Positions 29,201 through 39,599 of a stretch of 64,000 nt of DNA are shown here, piece by piece. The DNA is taken from NCBI GenBank assembly GCA_037903475.1, contig JBAJFG010000004.1:1921001-1985000 (forward strand), written 5' to 3'. The stretch is from Ancylostoma caninum (lineage: Eukaryota; Nematoda; Chromadorea; Rhabditida; Ancylostomatidae). Below the pieces are notes generated by a model. The model was not told the origin of the DNA, did not search any database, and saw only the letters and a program-made list of their open reading frames with translations. Position 1 is the stretch's first letter. Each line of letters opens with the position of its first letter. The position numbers and the translations under genes were made by a program.

Positions 29201-32200
29201 AATCGGCATCCTTGCTTCTCGATCGGCCTCCAGAATGGCCCAGAAGAAACATAAGTGAAGAGAGTGACGTCGAACAACATGATCACTGCATACGTTGGAG
29301 TGATTCTGAACTGGGAGATGAACGCTACTACAGGAAAATGGCGAAGAGACACCGCCCACCTGGTATAGCGCTTCACGTAGATCATGAGCCACATGAGAGG
29401 ATTTCTCGGATTCCGGATCGTTTTGTCTTTCAAGAACTTTTTGAAGAAGATATAAGAAGCAAGGAGACCACTGGAAATGTAGGAGTACAGTCAGAGAGAG
29501 AAAGCAAAGCGTGAAAACACACCTCAGTAAAAAGAAGGAATCAACAGCGAGTGGAGCTTGCACAATCACTTGAGTGTAAAACCGCTTCGGGAAGTTGATT
29601 AATGTCGGAATCAAGTTGTCTAAAAATAGGGAGAGACTACGCAATAGATTAGGAATATGTTGTTTTTGTACTGTAACACGGTGAGGAATTTAATCATCCA
29701 AAGTACTTTTGCCTTTCTTAGGATCTGTTTGGCATTTGATGCGTCGACCTTCAGCACTCGCCGGCCCGCTGGGAGCCCACAACCGAGCCATATCATCCTT
29801 CTATCTCAGAGGTCACGGACCCCGCCACGAGAACAGCGATGCCAGTGGGATTCGTGTAGGCGCAAAAAGGCAAAGTGCTGAGACGTGGACAGTGCGGCAC
29901 GTGCGAAAGGTCAGAACCATTAGAGTTTCCTTTATGTATTGGTTGTTTGGGAACTTCTCTTTTCTTAAAAGAAACTTAAATACAACATCGATGTAAAACT
30001 TACCCTACTAGATTCTTACTTACTAGATTAGGTATGATTTTCTGTTAATTCTGGAGAAATTCTAAAATTTATTAATAGATTAACAAATTATGTAAAATTC
30101 TGCCCTAGGAAATTTAAAAACTTAATAAATAACGAGCTTATTTTATGCATTTTGCGCATTCTCGCCGTGTCATTGAATTTCATTATAAATTATGTTTTTG
30201 ACCATCAATTTCGCGTAGGATAACCCCAAAACCAAACGAAATTAAAATGAGAACTCAAGCAATTCACCTGTGGTTAGGCTCGATCCGATGTAGTAGTAAG
30301 TATGACCAAGAATAATCCAGCACATGCTCAGGAATCTAATCCCGTGGAGGCAGTCCACTTCGCCCTGCAAGTTATCAAGTACACTGGGAAACAAGTTGTG
30401 AACCCCCCACAGACCTCCTTTTTACTGGTTCGCAGGATCTCTAGGCCATTTGTGTACATAGAGTAGGCGAGAATGATTCGTATGAATAAATCTGAAACAT
30501 CCATCAATAAATGGGACATTTTTAACATCTCCGAACTAAAGAAACGGAATAAAGTTGGAAAAAAGGGAAAGCACGTTGAAAAAGGCAAACCCAGAAACCA
30601 TGCGCTACAGAAGGGCTAGTGCTTGGATTTTCTTTTGCTATGAAACTTGGGCCCATAGTAAACTGTCGCAGCGGTGAGATGAACTCCAAAACTCATCACC
30701 ACGCTTTAGGCGATGATTGCATGCCAGCTCACATCCACAGAGTATAGGATAGCAGATCATTGCCACCCCCGTCACTGCAAAAGCACGTATTTGCCAACAG
30801 AGGAGATCATACCCCTGTTAACAGCTGATCGCTCTCTTATGCTGTCGAAATAGTGCGAGAGGTGAGTAGACGCAGAATTAACTACCCCGACCGTCTCACT
30901 CTGCGTCTATTCGGTTCTTCCACAGGTAAAGAAGGCGATCAGCGTCCAGAAGGGAGATGATCTGCTCTGTTGTCACATGCGTGCTCTAGCAGTGACGTAG
31001 GTGACAATGATCTGCTATCCTATACTCCGTGGATGTGAGCTGGCATTCAATCGTCGCCTAAAGCGTGGTGATGAGTTTTGGAGTTCATCTCACCGCCATG
31101 ACACTTCACTACGGGCCTTGAATAAATGGAACCAAAGAGCATTAGGAAGAACGGAAGAAAAGAAGTGACTGTTATGGTCACCAGGTTTCAGATCTCGTGG
31201 ATTTTTGAAGTCGCTAGGGTCTCGTTTAAGACTAACGAATCAAGTGGAAGACTCAATTTAATAATGAATAAATCGTGGCGCCCTCTAGTACTGTGCAGGG
31301 TCGTATGGTATTGCAACTTACGAGTATTCCTCTCTGACGGAGGAAGCACCTCAAGCTCTTTCTGGTATATAAACAGATCGTACATCGTTCCGAAGACCAT
31401 CATAATAAGTGTGTAGATGAGAAAGTACCTGAATTAAACTACTGCTCTTTTCGTGGCTGACTTTACTTATTTACTACTTATTTATTGATTAATGAGGTTT
31501 TAGATAATTTTTCTACGTTCAAGTTATACATATTTACTTTTATGTATCGAAATCGACGCAAAAACGCAATTTCATAGCTTCTCGAGTTTCGTGCACTTCG
31601 CAGCAAGTTTGTGGGAGATTTTTGGTTGTGCTGGATTCCGCTACATCTCTTTTTGCATATGAACTAGGATGTTCCCTACAATATCTGCTTGAAAGGTAAA
31701 TATGAAAGAGTGGTATTTTTGTTTGACACAGACTAAATATTTTGAAGGACTGTGAAATCTTTTTACTCTCGCAGTAGCTTATATATAATACTTTTGTGCT
31801 CTTCTTTAAGCAGTTCTCAGCTCTCTTTCGTCTTGCAAATTACGAAAACTCAACCCTGCGCTATTATGCTACTTTTGCCCAAACAATTCAAAAACTAAAC
31901 TGAAACCTATAGAGGACATGCGGTGCACTGGCCATAAAACTCACACCCATTTCAAAGACAACCCCGTTTCTAAAAGGAAAAGGTAGCCTTTCTACAATCA
32001 AGCAGAATCTCCGAGAACCTTCTGAAACTTTGCACAGGGCACGCCATAAGAAGGACTAGTTCATGCAATGATTCTCATTTCAAAGACACAATAGTATGCG
32101 TGATCGCGTGCAAAACTGCCTAAAACCCGCTTTCGAGTCCCAGCTAGTGAGGAGCATGTAGGCGTAGCCAAGGTGGGATGGCAGGCTTTCCGCACCATGC

Positions 32201-35200
32201 ACTTCTCTACTAATCTCCCTCTGTGGTTAGTAGAGGGCTGCAGAGTTAGGGAATCAATCAAGAAGTAACTCTAACGAGTAGTGCGATTCCCCTTGCAGTT
32301 CCCGCTCCCAGGAGCGCATTATTTAGAAACATCTTCCTCCTGCCACTCGGCTTCGGCCCAAAGCTCCTGAAGAAATTCGGCTCAAGAACAGATTTAGCAG
32401 CGGATTTGCACGAAACCACGTATATCACTGTGATGAACAGCTCCTAGGAATTCTTCTCTCGTGAAAATCTCAAAACGAGCATGACGTGGGACGGTGCATC
32501 TAAACATTATTTTGCATCTCGACTTCTCCCATACTTCTCACGTAATTCAACCGTAGCGCTATGGCGATGACGTTATGGATAGAGATGGATAAGTAGTGTT
32601 CGCTTCGGCACTTGAAATAATCTTCTTGTTCGAAATTTGCGGATTTCGTGGGATACCATATTGACTGAGTGCGCCTCTCTTTCGCTTTCCAATTTTTCGG
32701 GGAATTTTTTCAAATGTCGAATTTTTAAGGCTTGGCTTACAATGCCGCCATGGCCATCCGATTGCTGCTCATCGCGAACTCCTCTTTCTCATGACGACAT
32801 TCCACAATCACATCGCAGACGGCGTCTCTGCCCACTGCACTTTCAGCCAGGCGAACAGCTGAACGAAGAGCTCAGGAGTGGTCAAGACAGAGGCAAAAAT
32901 CGCCAGCCCCACCGAAGGTGATCATTCGCGTCACGTCGTAGTCGGTACACGTGTCAGGCATGCAAACGCCGAAGTTGAGCATGGGGATGAGCGTGAAGCA
33001 TCGTCCGTCGTCATCGTCTACGTTGGTCGAATTGCCGTCACGGCTGCAAATTCTGGTTTCGAAGAAATGCACTCAATATGCAATAAAATTTACTGGAGAT
33101 AAAATAAATAAGTAAAAAATGTAAGTAAAATAAGTAAAATAGCAAAATGAAAAGATATAAAAAATTGCATTGAAAGAGAACTGACTAGCAGTGCGCATCC
33201 ACTGGACCAGTTTTGTCCAGCGCTTTCAATGGATTGTTCCTCTCGTACGCCTCGAGATGGGCCAAGCAGTACATACCGTTCCATAACTGGCTGCAATCAG
33301 CCGGGCTAAGTTAAAGGGCTCCTTCCAAAAACGAGCTAATTGCCTCCCACCAACCCCTGGCTGTTCTTCACCACGTGGATTTTTCTGCAGGTGTTCCACG
33401 ATCCTACCCAGAGGTTGTTGCCTGATGTTATTCCTGGAGGCACTTTTCCCATAGCATCCAACACTAAAAGAAATCCTGTGTTTCCCTATAGTTCCCAAAA
33501 AGGGGCCAAAGTGAGACTTGAGAAAAAAATACGTGAGAAATTTCCGCCGATGTGCTCACCATTGAATATCCAGGAACGTTCGTTTTTCTTCTGCTGGAAG
33601 AAGGGAGTGCACTTGCAGTCGGTGCAGTTGCGATGCTCTTCGACGTGAGTGGCGTATTCGACGGCCGTCCAAACATAGTGGAATACGTCGGAGATGCACG
33701 CTAAACGAGACAGAAGTGGTGTGTCTGCACAGTATGAGTAGGTTCACAGCATCACCATTATTACCTTTAGGGCGTGTCTCATCTCGTGTGTCTCATCTTA
33801 TTATCGATCTTGAGATTTTAATATAACCTTCAGGCGACGCTGATCACAATGGTACGAACATTTCCGTAAAAGCGACGACAACCCCTCCGTACAACCCTTC
33901 TTTTCGGAGAAATCGAGGTGCACTTTACGACAACTACCATAGGAAGTTGCACTTTAGGCGCCACCAATCGATGTCGCAACTGTTATCGTATGGCGCAGCT
34001 CCGCAACTCTTTGTAGTAGTTGTCGCAGCAGGCATGTTGGACTCCCAAGAACAATTTGTTCAAGAAGGAGTTCAACGCTTTTGTAAGGAAATGTGTATAT
34101 TATGGTGATCCACCTCACCTGAAGATCCTTGTGATCTCAAAATCGAAGGAGGTGAGGCATTGCCTCTTAAAATGCAATCAGCGAGAACTAATGAAGCTGT
34201 TCCTCCGATGGATCCATATAAACCTTCCCCTCCTACAAGATATTGCCCACTAAAGAGACCAATAAATTGGAAAAGCACAATAGTTTGTGGCATCTACGCT
34301 CCAATCTAAAAAAAAATTTCGTGGTGGAATAGGGTACTCAAAAAAAGTTATTTGCAATAAATCGCAAGAATCTCTCCACTACATAGTAGTCGGCCACATC
34401 ATCACTCTTATGGTTTTCACGGAGATGCTTTAGAGTAAGGTAACCATAATTTCAGAGAACAGGCTCAAAATAGAACAGCTTTAACAAAGATGAAAAAGGG
34501 AAGGAAACCCCTTCAAAGCTAACCATTCCAACAGTGCTGTCAAGTCCTAGTCGGATACATCCCACAATATTACTCTAACTGTTATCACAGCAGAAGCTTT
34601 CGCTCCATGAGACACAATAGATACGGATCCGCTTTGATCATTTGCAAAGATCTACCCAGTTTGGGAACGGTGAAATAAACGGAATATGCGGATGCGTAGA
34701 CAATGAGAGTGCCTAGATGGAGATGGTGCGGCGTCAGCGAGACGGTCCCAATCAGTGGGGTGCTCTATCCTATCTTTCGCTCTTAAATGCGCTACCTTCC
34801 ACTGCAATGCCGGACTAGAGCACGTTTCTACGAGCTTTGCAATGATCCTACTATAACGGATCTATTGAAAACCCTTAGTTTAGAATTAGTTATTGTCTCG
34901 ATCTTTCTGTCCTCTGAGTGCAACTATGCTGCATTGTGCACTTTTGTGCTAATCAGCAAATGATAAGCACGTAGCAGAAGGAACCTTGGCTTGTCTTTCT
35001 TCGCTGAGAGATATTGAAATCCCTAGAGAACGGTCAGAGGCTGCCGAATCCTTACCTGAAGAGACATCAAACTCTTTCAGCTTGTCCACAAATTTCACTG
35101 CGTACCGCATAAGATCCAGATTACCTTCTTCTGCGCCGTGCCTGAACAATGTTGGGGTAGAGAAAAGGGTGGATGCAACCAGTTCAGAAGAGAGAAGCAC

Positions 35201-36293
35201 CCAATGAAAGGATTTCAATGTAAGGTTCTGCGGGCTTAAAATCGATGTTTCGCCTATTAACCGACTTTCACAAATCCGCTGCTTATGCAGAACCCTTATC
35301 AGTTCTGAGCAAGCGAGCGAGAAACCGTAAATCATGGACGAGAGTTCTTTCCTGTCACGCTGAAACGCCTGTTTTCTTTGCTTCATGGGCTTTTAGGATG
35401 ATGCAGAACTCCAAAGCTGCTGGTCTCGTCCTAAAAGCCTGAGGAATTTCAAAGAGATCTTCACAAACGCTGAGCAGGCATTGGGTACACCAAGTCCAGA
35501 TATGTGCATTTTTCGAGACAGGGTAGGAGTAGTGGACGTCAATGGCGTTGGCCTATCGACGCCCTCGAGAAGAACGCGGCGCAGCCGCTCCACCCCCGCC
35601 ATAACCGAAGTCTTCTGCTGCTGTCATGGTATTTCTAGCAGCTTCCCTACCCGTTTCAAGGATTTTCGATCGAATCGGGAAGAAAAGCGCCAAGGAATAG
35701 AACTCCGGCGGCAGACGACACCGATCACGGCACGCGCGACGCGGTTGCGCAGCGTCCTCCTCCAGGCCCCGGATGGGCCATCGTCATTGGCGTCCACTGT
35801 ATAAATTTCAGATTGAAAGACACGTGGCTTACGTGAGCATCAACCATCTCTATTGGTCACCTAGCAAAAGCTATAGTAACTTGCGAGACCTTTCCAGACC
35901 TGTATGCCTCAGCGTAGTTGAAAAAATGCTTGAAGAAGTCCATGTCAAGAATCATCTGAGTCTCAGAATCAGCGAGGAACTGAGTGAAGACGGAGCCCAT
36001 GATCTGCAATTCAACAAATCTAAGCACCGAACAACGCCACTTCTGGAAGCGAGTACCTCTTCGTCATCCTCGTCGTACTCGTCCTCATCACTGAACAGCG
36101 AAGGCCTCTGTGTAGCCGGATCGCGACTGCGGCTGGCGAGTGACTGCCGAAAATCGCTTCTGGAGCCATTCGACAAGGATGCAGCGCCTGAACTTCAAAG
36201 AATCGTGGCCGGCGTGAAGGACGTTGAAAAGCACTCACCAAAAACGAGAGACAAGCCGATAAGAGGCAGAAGATGGAAGGCTCGGCGCACCAT
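23291..36293 (-). CDS. NRF-6-like acyltransferase-3 multipass membrane protein
   Basis: The protein has an extracellular NRF domain followed by an acyltransferase-3 domain. The common body has 17 exons: 33560-33724, 33355-33475, 33186-33290, 32913-33043, 32741-32858, 31322-31428, 30415-30491, 30268-30364, 29523-29619, 29360-29470, 29143-29305, 26499-26581, 26193-26410, 24315-24457, 24063-24249, 23533-23678 and 23291-23476. NRF-domain signatures are LACISDVFHYV, LDAMGKVPPGITSGN and NFGVCMPDTCTDYDVTRMI. Acyltransferase-3 signatures are CLHGIRFLSMCWIILGHTYY, APLAVDSFFLL and WWTNFLYMNN, then MGWTWYLANDVQF and CAYLLHPIMLQIY. About ten transmembrane helices are expected. A start at 34293 (exon 34119-34293) gives 809 aa; a start at 36293 (exons 36239-36293, 36057-36187, 35900-36003, 35056-35141) gives 876 aa. 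Both 5' routes begin with a signal peptide and enter the body in the same phase. C. elegans relatives (nrf-6, ndg-4) act in lipid or drug uptake; the substrate here is unknown. Confidence 0.93.
24650..24945. repeat. Two-copy diverged tandem repeat in NRF-6-like intron
   Basis: A unit of roughly 200 bp is repeated: CTCATATTTGTGTTCAGC at about 24670 resembles TCATATTTGTTCTCAGC at about 24867, each followed by CTTAGTGGGCATGTC- or CCTAGTAGGCACGTC-like sequence and an A/T-rich GAAAATCGATAAAAT-like tail. Confidence 0.55.
25203..25826. mobile_element. Foldback element with AGGCAGCGTC ends
   Basis: The element is palindromic over almost its full length of about 620 bp. The end AGGCAGCGTC matches GACGCTGCCT at 25826, and the inner arms (GACTGCTGAAAAACCCCA and GGAGCCTTTGGGCGGAG) have clear reverse complements around 25670-25745. 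Flanks are TTAG and TTTA, close to the TTAA sites of related elements. It has no transposase and lies in an intron of the NRF-6-like gene. Confidence 0.75.
27262..28011. mobile_element. TTAA-flanked MITE, copy 1
   Basis: The 750-bp element starts AGGCAGCACCCACGGAAAT and ends GATTATCGTGGGTGCTGCCT. It is flanked on both sides by TTAA. It shares ends with elements at 38623-39323 and 62810-63227. It lies in an intron of the NRF-6-like gene and has no transposase ORF. Confidence 0.8.
28320..28930. repeat. Degenerate AGCTTGTCGACAACTTGTTT minisatellite-like repeat
   Basis: The block contains about eight imperfect repeats of a TTGTCGACAACTTG-type core spaced by A/T- and CCTT-rich DNA, with CTTGCTCACCAGAAAGCTTG-like units. 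A related block in the opposite orientation lies at 41705-42010. It is intronic here. Confidence 0.65.
30650..31117. mobile_element. Foldback element in NRF-6-like intron
   Basis: Arms of about 140 bp (30650-30790 and 30975-31117) are near-perfect reverse complements, including GGTGAGATGAACTCCAAAAC and GGATAGCAGATCATTG. A second, inner palindrome is centred near 30870 (GAGGTGAGTAGACGCAGA). No ORF of interest. Confidence 0.75.
32120..32500. repeat. Degraded relative of the 25.2-kb foldback element
   Basis: GCGTAGCCAAGGTGGGATGG and, near the right side, CGGCCCAAAGCTCCTGAAG and ACCACGTATATCACTGTG resemble parts of the element at 25203-25826. The palindrome is broken and terminal sequences are not clear, so it looks like an old copy. 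Confidence 0.45.
34119..34293 (-). other. Alternative first exon of the NRF-6-like gene
   Basis: The exon starts with ATG at 34293 and encodes a signal peptide (MPQTIVLFQFIGLFSGQ) plus a short spacer ending SQGSS. It ends in phase 1 at a GTGAGG donor, exactly the phase needed by the exon at 33560-33724. It sits inside the intron between the upstream exon 35056-35141 and the body, so it most likely marks a second promoter. Confidence 0.7.
34306..34315 (-). promoter_or_regulatory. Putative trans-splice acceptor for the short NRF-6-like isoform
   Basis: On the minus strand an unbroken T-run ends in AG (AG at 34306-34307), 12 nt before the ATG at 34293. There is no upstream coding exon in phase, which fits spliced-leader addition. 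Confidence 0.6.
35142..35899 (-). other. Intron with unexplained open reading frame near the 5' end of the NRF-6-like gene
   Basis: Skipping this interval gives an in-phase join (exon 35900-36003 to 35056-35141). The interval is GC-rich and keeps long open frames on both strands. One minus frame (FYSLALFFPIRSKILETG, then AARNTMTAAEDFGYGGGG) looks protein-like but ends at a TAG and has no acceptor of good quality. It could be a cassette exon, a relic, or chance in GC-rich DNA. Confidence 0.35.
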
Positions 36294-37347
36294 CTTCTTC
36301 GGTGTGTGTTATCATCCCACGAAGGGGCGACGGGAGACCCCTCCAAATAAACACATGTCCGCCGTCAATCAAGCAACCAACACTCAACCACTGACATTAA
36401 CTAAGCTGTCTGAATGTCGAAGGTTCTCTGGACGTTGTCATGACAATACACTTTTAGATGAGAGCAAAGAAAACATCGATTAAGTGTTAAAAGTGAAATT
36501 AGGAAGAATTGTCAGCTTCGAATTGTACAGATCGCGCACGGAAATTCGAATGTGTACTGAGAGAAATTCTGATTTGTTCACTTTTAGAGTGTTATCAAAG
36601 GGCATAAGTTATTGTATAACGTTTGTGCATTTATTTCATCGCCAAATACCCATGCTTCCGCAAAAAGTTTTTGCTTCAAAGCAGTCGGCTTCGAAACAGA
36701 CTTTTGAAAAGGGCGGGTTGTTGCGACTATTCTCCCTGCAATATCCACCAAATCTTCATCGACTGGTTCACCGTTTAGAGAAGGACAAGAAGTGCTCTTC
36801 CAATGCTACCCGGGGTTTCCCATGAAAACGAATTAGAAGAAATATGAGAGGGAAAAACAACGAGGGCCCCATGCTCCCAATGAGTGCTAAGTTCTACCAA
36901 ATTTGCTTCCGAATTATTTTTCCACTGAATTACAAGATAACAGGCAATGAGCGAAAGTGCCCGTCAGTATGCCTAAATTCAGGCGAAGTGCGCGAAAAGC
37001 CTCGTTCTGGGCTCTTATCAACGCCAATCTCGAGTGGATTTTGGACAAACATCTCATAGTCGTCTCCGAGAATATGATGTTTTGTTTAGCCTAAAACAGT
37101 TGCTAAAATCCACCACCTAGCTTTGAAAACCTTGAAAACCTGGCATTTTCGAGATAAAGTATGCTACTACTGCCATCGCAGTTCTAGTACAGTAGGACGT
37201 TACTTATGCACTATGCACAGCTTCACGTGCGAGCGTGTCCACTCTACTGAAGTCTTCCGTAGATTGCATCAGTTCCTTCTGTTAGAGGCGGGGCAGATGA
37301 CGCCAGAGGGGAGAGCGCAAACTATGGAATCAAGGAATACTATGGAG
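36294..37347. other. Region upstream of the NRF-6-like gene, no gene found
   Basis: This should contain the promoter of the long NRF-6-like isoform. Plus-strand ORFs here (for example 36484-36825) lack recognisable domains and good splice context, and I do not support them as genes. Confidence 0.4.
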
Positions 37348-38471
37348 CAGGGATGAGCGGAAGTCAGATTCAAAAATTCGGAACTCGGAAGTCGGAAGCC
37401 CCAAAAAGAACCGGAATATCGGAAGTGCCGGAAGTCGGAAGTCGGAAGTACGGAGAGTTCAATGTGTGTACATACACATGCATATAGTAAGTACTCCTAG
37501 GGTTGGTGTAAACCATGTAATTTCAAAGTAAATGGTGTTCATTTTGATGGTCCTATCCAATTACCTTCATAAATAGTGGTATCAAATGAGAATTAAAGGA
37601 TAAAAGAAAAATAGAGGATTGCTCAACTAAACGTAAGTGGTTGAGTAGGACTGTAGCAAATTCGTCAGATAACAAAAATTCATAATTTTGAAACAGGAGC
37701 TCTTCAGAGTAATTCAGATTGTATTTTGCAATGAAAAATACCCTACGGAGAAGAATGTTCAGTACCATTGCCCAGTTTTCATATCAGACCTCCACTGCAA
37801 GAGTGTCTTCTAGAAACTCATCTTGTCAAGTTTTGATATCTTTTCAGCGGCACTCTGTGCGGCTTTTCTACTTTAAAGGAACTGAGTGTTGCCCGATTTC
37901 GATTTGACTCGATGCTGTTTAGATAGCTAACATTATGCCTGAAACGAACGAAAACGGTCAACTTCAAATTTTTTATCGATTCTTTCAGAACGTGCTGAAT
38001 GTTGAGCAGATCCTCGTCTTACTGCCATTTGAATTCTTGGCAATGTGATTTCGTTAGTGCACTGATTGTGGTATCGAAACCACAACAAGAACGTAGCCAT
38101 TAGAACAACATAAATTCATTTACAGGAACTTCAGAGAAAAAACCACAACGAAAGTTCTGGTTAAAGACTGTTGCTATCCTGTATGACATCCCATTTGAGA
38201 CAGCTAAGTGGAAACAGTCCACACCTAGGAAGCGTTTTTTTTTTCACATAGTTCATGACTGCCGCATTGTGCATGCAACGCCGGTTAAATCTTGTGAAAC
38301 TGCGCCTAATTGGCAGCAACAGTGAGAAAAAACGCAGCTCGCATCAATCCAGGACTTCCGAAAACTTCCGGCTTTTTTCGCCATTTTTCGGAAGTCGGAA
38401 CTCGGGAGTCCAAAAAACACCGGAATATCGGAAGTTTCAAAAGGAGGAAGTCAGAATTCCGCTCATCTCTG
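37348..38471. mobile_element. Non-autonomous hAT-like transposon with 8-bp target duplication
   Basis: The ends are CAGGGATGAGCGGAAGTC and, in reverse complement, CAGAGATGAGCGGAATTC, fitting the hAT CAGNG rule. The flanks CTATGGAG (37340-37347) and CTATGTAG (38472-38479) match at 7 of 8 positions, as expected for a hAT target duplication. Subterminal regions are packed with CGGAAGTCGGAA repeats in opposite orientation. No transposase ORF is present in the 1,124 bp. Confidence 0.85.
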
Positions 38472-38622
38472 CTATGTAGTATACGATTGCACTGCAGACT
38501 GTAATGATAGACTGGTCACGTCATGAACCAGCCTATCACTACAGATCATGTGCAGATGCTGCCCAGGAATAAGATACAATCTGTCTCAATTCTAAGAATC
38601 TGCGCGTGAATTTGCAAATTAG

Positions 38623-39323
38623 AGGCAGCACCCACGAAAATTTCTGTCACTCAGATTTTAGCGCGATCTTGGGTTTCTGACTAAGAGGACCGTGGATGAA
38701 GTGCTTAGTTTTGGCAGAACTCTTGGTTAAATGGCTCTCGGAGGCTTCCAATTTGTTACATTATAGCAAGGCGGCCGAGTTACACTGATGGAGTAGATCA
38801 AGAAAGTCGATAAGGCTGCCTTTATTGATAACGAATTTCTTGGTGCAACTACATAATCGACAATTTTTTTCAGCTTTTCTGAAGGAGAAAAGCGCAAACG
38901 GAAGGAAAACAGAATGTCCACCGCAGAGAGATACCTCAAGAAAGGAAACGAAGCTTATGGTCAAGTGTAGAGAGCTAACAAACAGAAATTCGTACCATGA
39001 TTGAAAATTTGAAAGTTCTGGGTAAAAGAAGGGATCTTATGGTTTGACAACAACTGAAAGGGCGTAAGTGAGGGAAGCAGATCGTCACAATGTAAAACTT
39101 CTCAAAATGAGCATGTTAAACAAACATTATCTCTGGAAAACAGTCTGACTGCGACAGAAAACAGCAGACTCGTATCGCACCACATCTCATCCGTGGATAC
39201 CCGGATACCAAGGCTAACTTGTTATATCTTGGGGTGCAACTTGCTCCCAGAGTTACTGGCACTATCGCCCAGACTCCAAAACATTCAAAATTTCCGACAT
39301 GAAAATTATCGTGGGCGCTGCCT
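38623..39323. mobile_element. TTAA-flanked MITE, copy 2
   Basis: The 701-bp element starts AGGCAGCACCCACGAAAAT and ends ATTATCGTGGGCGCTGCCT, the same ends as the copy at 27262-28011. The right flank is TTAA and the left flank TTAG, so one copy of the target site seems to have mutated. Confidence 0.75.
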
Positions 39324-39599
39324 TTAAACACCTAATAACAAGAGCCCAAATTTCGTTCTATTACCCTATCAAAATTGCTCGTTTTTCCACAATCGTTATC
39401 AGTTTTTTTATTGCCGACTTCCGCCCTTATTGAAAAGAGCTATGTATAGTAGCTACTGTGACTCAGCTTCATTCCGAGGCCGATACACGAAGTTGAGTCA
39501 TGAGAACTCACGTGAAAATGCGAGAGTTCTTCAGTAGTTGAATCCTCCTCAATCAGATTGAGAAGCTCACAACCCCGAGAACACGTTGTCGTCCAACAT

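Noticed and set aside
29084..29644. 186-codon minus-strand ORF
   Set aside because: It runs through introns and out-of-frame exons of the NRF-6-like gene; the real exons in this interval are 29143-29305, 29360-29470 and 29523-29619.
34020..34110. Minus-strand Cys-rich frame (ACCDNYYKELRSCA) between NRF-6-like exons
   Set aside because: It looks protein-like but has no acceptor or donor that fits the phases on either side and soon hits a stop. Treated as intronic.
35773..36483. 236-codon plus-strand ORF
   Set aside because: It is antisense to three phase-consistent exons of the NRF-6-like gene, including its signal-peptide exon, and has no recognisable domain.
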